A stretch of DNA of 43,494 nucleotides. Source: Deltaproteobacteria bacterium (lineage in GTDB: Bacteria; Myxococcota_A; UBA796; GCA-2862545). How positions within the stretch are numbered: position 1 is the stretch's first letter; every line of letters starts with the position of its first letter. Location of the stretch: contig DRPG01000169.1 of assembly GCA_011376105.1 (NCBI GenBank), positions 1-43,494 on the forward strand, read 5' to 3'. The position numbers and the translations under genes are program-made. The notes beneath the pieces are model-generated. The model did not search any database, was not told the origin of the DNA, and saw nothing but the letters and a program-made list of their open reading frames with translations. This document shows, one piece after another, positions 39,944 through 43,494 of this stretch.

Positions 39944-41287
39944 TCAGGTGCGGATGTGTAGCCCCTGCTCGATGAGCTTCACCTTGTAGGCGAGATCGGG
40001 ATCGACCTCAAGCTCCTCGCGGACCTTGTGGTACCCGTGCTGGATGGTGGAGTGATCCCGGCCCCCGAACTCCCGACCCAGCTCGGGGAAGGACAGGCTG
40101 GTGTGGGTCCGGGCGAGGAACATCGCGATGTGTCGGGGGCGGGTCAGCGCTCGGGTGCGTTTGCTCCCGGTGATGTCGACGGAGCGGAGGTTGTGGAACC
40201 GGGCCACCGCCTCGATGATCGCCGCGACCGTGACTGAGGCCGAGGGCGGATCGAACTCTCCGGGGAGCCTACGCTGGACCCACTCTAGGGTGATGGGCTC
40301 GTTGTAGAAGTGGTGCAGCGCGCTGATCCGGTTGAGGATGCCCTCGAGCTCCCGGATGTTGCCCTCCACGATGCCGGCGATGGCCTCGGCGAGGTCGGGG
40401 GGGATGTTCAGGCGGTAGCTGTCGGCCTTCTGCATCAGGATCGCGAGCAGGGTCTCCTTGTCGGGGGCCTGCATGTCGGCGAGCAGGCCCCCCTCGAAGC
40501 GGGTGCGGAGCCTCGGCTCGAGCTTGTCGATCTCTCTGGGGACGACATCAGAGGTGAGGATGATCTGCCGCCCCGAGCCCTGCAGCGCGTTGAAGGTGTG
40601 GAAGAACTCCTCCTGGGTGCGTTCCTTGCCAGAGAGGAACTGTACGTCGTCGACCAGCAGGACGGTGGAGCGCCTGCGGTACTTGCTCCGGAAGTCGTCC
40701 ATGCACTTGTACCGGAGGCAGTTGATCATCTCGTTCATGAAGTCCTCAGCGGTCACGTAGACCACCCTTGAGGACGACTGCTCAGCGAGGACGCGGTTGG
40801 CGACCGCGTGCATCAGGTGGGTCTTGCCCAGGCCCGTGGAGCCATAGATGAAGAGGGGGTTGTATTGCTTCGCGGGGTGATCAGCGACGGCTGCGGCTGC
40901 GGCGTGGGCGAACTTGTTGCACTCCCCGATGACGAAGCTCTCGAAGGTCTGGGTGGTGTTGACTCCGATGCTCCGGGGTAGCTCCTCGACCTCCTGCTCG
41001 AAGTTCATCTGGATCTGTGGAGACTCGTTGCTGCTCGCCTGATCCTCTCGCCAGGTGAACTTGATCTGGACGCTGCGTTGGACTAGGGACGAGGCTTCGG
41101 TGCAGAGATCCTCGAGGTAGTTCTCCTCGATCCAATCGGCGTAGTACCGGTTGGAGACCTCGACGAGGAGGGTGTCTGCCTCCAGGTTGATAGGCTTGGC
41201 GGAGCGGAGCCAGATCTCGACGTCCTGGTGGCCGATCTGACGGCGCATCGCCTCCAACATCGATTCCCAGAGCTGGGTGAGATCCAT
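39944..41287 (-). CDS. dnaA: Chromosomal replication initiator DnaA
   Basis: DnaA-ATP binds oriC boxes, unwinds DNA and recruits the helicase. The 447-residue product starts MDLTQLWESMLEAM with a GAGGGAG site five bases upstream. Domain I is residues 1-80 and domain II is a short linker. Domain III has Walker A GSTGLGKT at 149-156 and Walker B VLLVDDVQF at 209-217, sensor LEPRLRTRFEGGL, then NIRELEG. Domain IV includes RPRHIAMFLARTH and the signature FGGRDHSTIQHGYHKV (407-422). In the base-contacting D-H-T-T of Escherichia coli DnaA the first Thr is Ser here. Walker A starts G-S rather than the more usual G-G. The gene is divergent from rpmH and points toward oriC. Confidence 0.98.
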   Translation of the reverse strand: MDLTQLWESMLEAMRRQIGHQDVEIWLRSAKPINLEADTLLVEVSNRYYADWIEENYLEDLCTEASSLVQRSVQIKFTWREDQASSNESPQIQMNFEQEVEELPRSIGVNTTQTFESFVIGECNKFAHAAAAAVADHPAKQYNPLFIYGSTGLGKTHLMHAVANRVLAEQSSSRVVYVTAEDFMNEMINCLRYKCMDDFRSKYRRRSTVLLVDDVQFLSGKERTQEEFFHTFNALQGSGRQIILTSDVVPREIDKLEPRLRTRFEGGLLADMQAPDKETLLAILMQKADSYRLNIPPDLAEAIAGIVEGNIRELEGILNRISALHHFYNEPITLEWVQRRLPGEFDPPSASVTVAAIIEAVARFHNLRSVDITGSKRTRALTRPRHIAMFLARTHTSLSFPELGREFGGRDHSTIQHGYHKVREELEVDPDLAYKVKLIEQGLHIRT

Positions 41288-41694
41288 GGCGCTCCCTCTC
41301 TGGCGCGCATGGGAATTATCAGCTTTATAGCTGCTTATTCCCTGCCTTCTTGTCCGGGTCGACCCAGCCGGCGGGGCCAGAGTAACGGAGGGCCAGGGGC
41401 TCGGCACAGGGTGGCGGGAGGTGGAGCGCCAGCACCTGGGAGCTGTCCTTTCGGGCTAGAGGTAGATCCCCAGCTCTGCGGTGACCACCGTCCTCGCCCG
41501 GGATCGAGATCCCTGGGACCGGGCCCGACGATCGCCCCCGGATGGGCTGGTGACCGGGGGTGGGGTCGGAGGGCTGTTGTGGTTTGACCTGCCCTGGTGC
41601 CCACGATAGGCGGTCCACCCTGGCCCCGACGCCCTGTCGAGGTACCCCCTGAACCCAACGACTGAGCCTCCTGACTGGGCCCACGGAGTTGCCC
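41288..41694. promoter_or_regulatory. Divergent dnaA/rpmH intergenic region
   Basis: This 407-bp gap holds no gene. Near dnaA, 41311-41350 is AT-rich (GGGAATTATCAGCTTTATAG) and on the minus strand offers TATAAA and GATAAT as -10 candidates, without a clear -35. Toward rpmH a plus-strand pair TTGACC (41584-41589) and TAGGCG (41607-41612) has a 17-bp spacer and is a candidate rpmH promoter. No exact DnaA boxes were found here, so the origin appears to lie only on the dnaN side of dnaA. Confidence 0.4.
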
Positions 41695-41850
41695 ATGAAA
41701 CGTACCTACCAACCCTCTCGGATCAAGCGGCGGCGTAGCCATGGGTTCCGGGCTCGGATGAGCACCCCCGCAGGTCGGGCGGTGCTGGCCCGGCGCCGGC
41801 GTAAGGGCCGCAAGCGCCTCACCCCGACCACCCCGAGCAAGCGGCACTGA
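41695..41850 (+). CDS. rpmH: Ribosomal protein bL34
   Basis: The 51-residue basic protein starts [20 protein letters not shown] and ends [10 protein letters not shown], a complete match to the bL34 family pattern (MKRTYQPS, then R-x-H-GFR-R-M-T-GR). It is slightly longer than the usual 44-46 residues because of the C-terminal tail. GGAG lies six bases before the ATG. It is the first gene of the conserved rpmH-rnpA-yidC cluster, and its TGA overlaps the likely rnpA start. Confidence 0.98.
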   Translation: MKRTYQPSRIKRRRSHGFRARMSTPAGRAVLARRRRKGRKRLTPTTPSKRH

Positions 41851-42206
41851 CCGACGGCATCGGCGAAGGGTTCCCGAGGGCCCGACGGCTCCGCAAGTCC
41901 CCCGACTTCCGTCGCGTCCAGCGGGGAGGTCGTCGGATCCATGGTGCGTCCTTGGTGATCATCCACCGTCGGAACGATCTCGACGGGCCGCGGGTCGGCC
42001 TCGCGGTCAGCCGGAAGGTGGGGAACGCTGTGGTGCGAAACCGTGTGAAGCGTTGGCTTCGAGAAGCCCTCCGGCGTCGCCTGGGGGCGTTACCGCCTGT
42101 CGACGTGGTGCTTATCGCTCGACCATCCGCGGCCACCGCGGGTTACCCGAACCTCTCGGCCGAAGTGGCTCGCGCCCTCGAGACCATCCGCAGGGAGCAC
42201 GCGTGA
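41847..42206 (+). CDS. rnpA: Ribonuclease P protein component
   Basis: RnpA is the protein cofactor of RNase P, which trims tRNA 5' ends. The frame encodes [20 protein letters not shown], then [20 protein letters not shown] and [20 protein letters not shown], which is the RNR signature helix. The first ATG/GTG/TTG in frame is at 41952, which would remove the first conserved block, so the true start must be upstream. An upstream stop at 41802 limits the choice. The only plausible codon is CTG at 41847, which overlaps the rpmH TGA as CTGA and would allow translational coupling; it gives 119 residues, the usual length. Confidence 0.9.
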   Translation: MTDGIGEGFPRARRLRKSPDFRRVQRGGRRIHGASLVIIHRRNDLDGPRVGLAVSRKVGNAVVRNRVKRWLREALRRRLGALPPVDVVLIARPSAATAGYPNLSAEVARALETIRREHA

Positions 42207-42258
42207 TCGAGACAATGTGCGGGCGGCTCCCTAGGGCGCCCTCCACGGTGGAGCGCTG

Positions 42259-43494
42259 ATGGATCGCCGCACCCTCCTCGCGGTCGTGTTGAGCGTCGCG
42301 ATCTACTACGTCTGGCTCGCGATCCGGGGGCCCCAGCTCCAGCAGACCGCCCAGGAGGGAGGGGGGGGAGAGGAGACGAGCGGGGCACAGGTCTCCACCG
42401 AGCCGAGCCCGAGCCCTCTCCCCACTCCCGCTCCTCCACCTGAGCCGATGCCCTCCGACGTCCCGGAGCGGGAGATCCCGTTCAGGATGTGCCAGACCAC
42501 CGCGACCCTGTCCACCACCCACGGGCTGTCGAGCCTCAGCCTCGATGATCACCAGGGCCCCTACGAGGTCCAGCCCCTGTACAGCTGGATCTGGGGGAAG
42601 CTCACCGGCGAGGTCGAGGGTCCGTGGTCCCCGTGGGGAGCCACCGAGCCCGGCCCCGCTGAGCTTCTCGGTGAGCGGGCCCATGGCCTCACCGTAGGCA
42701 GCGGAGCGGGCCCCGGGACCACCGCGCCGGCCCGGATGATGGTCGTCTCCGACGACGCCGACGATCTGGTGCTGCGCGGCCGCACCGCCGAGGGCATCGA
42801 GATCACCCAGGAGATGCGGCCCACCACGGTGGGCGGCCAGTGCCTGGTGGAGCTCGAGATCACCTGGCGCAACGCAGGGAGCACGGCCTATGGAGGCCCC
42901 CTGTGGCTCGGAGTCCACGGGGTCCCGTCCGTGGCCGCCGGGGGGATGACCGCGCGCTACCAGAGCCAGCGCCAGCCCACCGCTGTCACCGACGGCGATC
43001 TGCACTATGGCGGCCCCTACGGCGCGGGCTGTGTCCGGGAGGGCACGCGTCTGTCCGACGAGGAGACCGCGTTCCCTCTCGAAGGTCCGGTGTCCTGGTT
43101 CGGGCTCTCGGATCGCTACTTCGGCTTCTACGTCCTGCCTGCGGATCCGCAGGCAGGTCAGGCCTGGCTGTCCCGGGTCGGATCCGGCGAGGAGGCGCTC
43201 GATGGCACCCACCTCGCGATCGAGGCCGAGCTCGCACCTGGAGCCTCCCGCACCGACACCTTCTCGGTCTACATCGGTCCCAACGACATGGACGCCCTGG
43301 GCAACGTGCATGAGGATCTGAGCCGGGTCGTGGATCTGGGCTGGTTCGCCTTCTTTGGCTACCCGCTGCTCGTGATGCTCCGGTTCTTCCAGGCCGCGGT
43401 CGGTAACTGGGGCCTGTCGATCATCATGCTCACGTTTGTGGTCAAGCTCGCGTTCTTCCCGATGACGCAGCGATCGTTCCGATCGATGCAGAAG
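42259..43494 (+). CDS. yidC: Membrane protein insertase YidC, 5' part
   Basis: The frame runs off the window with 412 residues encoded. It starts MDRRTLLAVVLSVAIYYVWL, the first membrane helix, with GGTGGAG five bases before the ATG. A Pro/Ser-rich linker follows, then the large periplasmic P1 domain (about 75-345; for example GLSSLSLDDHQGPY, VSWFGLSDRYFGFYVLP). The conserved insertase core then begins with VVDLGWFAFFGYPLLVMLRF, FFQAAVGNWGLSIIMLTFVV and KLAFFPMTQRSFRSMQK, at the window edge. YidC inserts proteins alone or with SecYEG. No yidD frame is seen in the 52-bp gap after rnpA. Confidence 0.97.
   Translation, partial: MDRRTLLAVVLSVAIYYVWLAIRGPQLQQTAQEGGGGEETSGAQVSTEPSPSPLPTPAPPPEPMPSDVPEREIPFRMCQTTATLSTTHGLSSLSLDDHQGPYEVQPLYSWIWGKLTGEVEGPWSPWGATEPGPAELLGERAHGLTVGSGAGPGTTAPARMMVVSDDADDLVLRGRTAEGIEITQEMRPTTVGGQCLVELEITWRNAGSTAYGGPLWLGVHGVPSVAAGGMTARYQSQRQPTAVTDGDLHYGGPYGAGCVREGTRLSDEETAFPLEGPVSWFGLSDRYFGFYVLPADPQAGQAWLSRVGSGEEALDGTHLAIEAELAPGASRTDTFSVYIGPNDMDALGNVHEDLSRVVDLGWFAFFGYPLLVMLRFFQAAVGNWGLSIIMLTFVVKLAFFPMTQRSFRSMQK

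Noticed and set aside
39142-39975. Long open frames on both strands across the oriC box array
   Set aside because: They arise because the repeated TGTGGACAGC-type units contain no stops; the translations are repetitive Cys/Gly/Gln strings with no family likeness.
42207-42258. yidD between rnpA and yidC
   Set aside because: The gap is only 52 bp and has no frame with YidD features.

Overview
The window is strongly GC-rich and carries a bacterial chromosome-origin neighbourhood: gyrA, gyrB, recF, dnaN and dnaA on the minus strand, then rpmH, rnpA and yidC on the plus strand, with a large non-coding oriC between dnaA and dnaN. The protein repertoire (PEGA and TPR proteins, a membrane-anchored Hanks-type kinase, degenerate response regulators, FG-GAP lipoproteins, outer-membrane barrels, a tandem pair of ArsA-type ATPases, a GyrB with a Gram-negative-type TOPRIM insertion) suggests a myxobacterium-like (Myxococcota / former Deltaproteobacteria) organism. 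That assignment is inference from gene content, not from a marker search.

Layout. 1-3.1 kb: end of a PEGA protein, a TPR/PEGA protein, and a minus-strand regulator built from signalling domains that all look catalytically dead. 3.2-9.4 kb: an SLC13-type permease with RCK_C domains, clpB, and a Ser/Thr kinase that follows clpB directly. 9.4-11.8 kb: a SecD-P1-like membrane protein divergent from a DUF434 protein and an SDR. 12-16.6 kb: a YdbS/YdbT-like PH-domain membrane pair divergent from a CAP-domain protein, then a tail-anchored small protein. 16.6-20.3 kb: a TPR protein and gyrA. 20.7-30.2 kb: an envelope block with a proline-rich barrel protein, a small winged-helix regulator, a minus-strand operon (two lipoproteins, a barrel protein, a small helical protein), and a divergent CapA-type protein and small lipoprotein. 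30.4-43.5 kb: the ArsA-type pair and the replication block.

The most notable features are: (i) a 486-residue intein in GyrB, inserted immediately before the TOPRIM DxD metal site, with one homing-endonuclease motif apparently decayed; (ii) an oriC with two modules, one of classical TTATCCACA boxes arranged in two facing clusters and one of about 20 co-oriented TTGTCCACA-like boxes at 21-bp and 15-bp periods; (iii) a divergent gene pair whose start codons overlap on opposite strands; (iv) a kinase and an rnpA lacking any ordinary start codon; (v) short tandem repeats recurring at gene ends and inside coding sequences (GyrA Glu-Ala run, lipoprotein signal-peptide poly-Leu, kinase Pro-Ala linker).

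Working together: DnaA acts at oriC; DnaN and RecF serve replication and repair; GyrA and GyrB supply supercoiling; L34, RnpA and YidC form the usual translation, RNA-processing and membrane-insertion cluster. The remaining genes are mainly envelope and signalling functions. No tRNA, rRNA, CRISPR array, insertion sequence or prophage was recognised.
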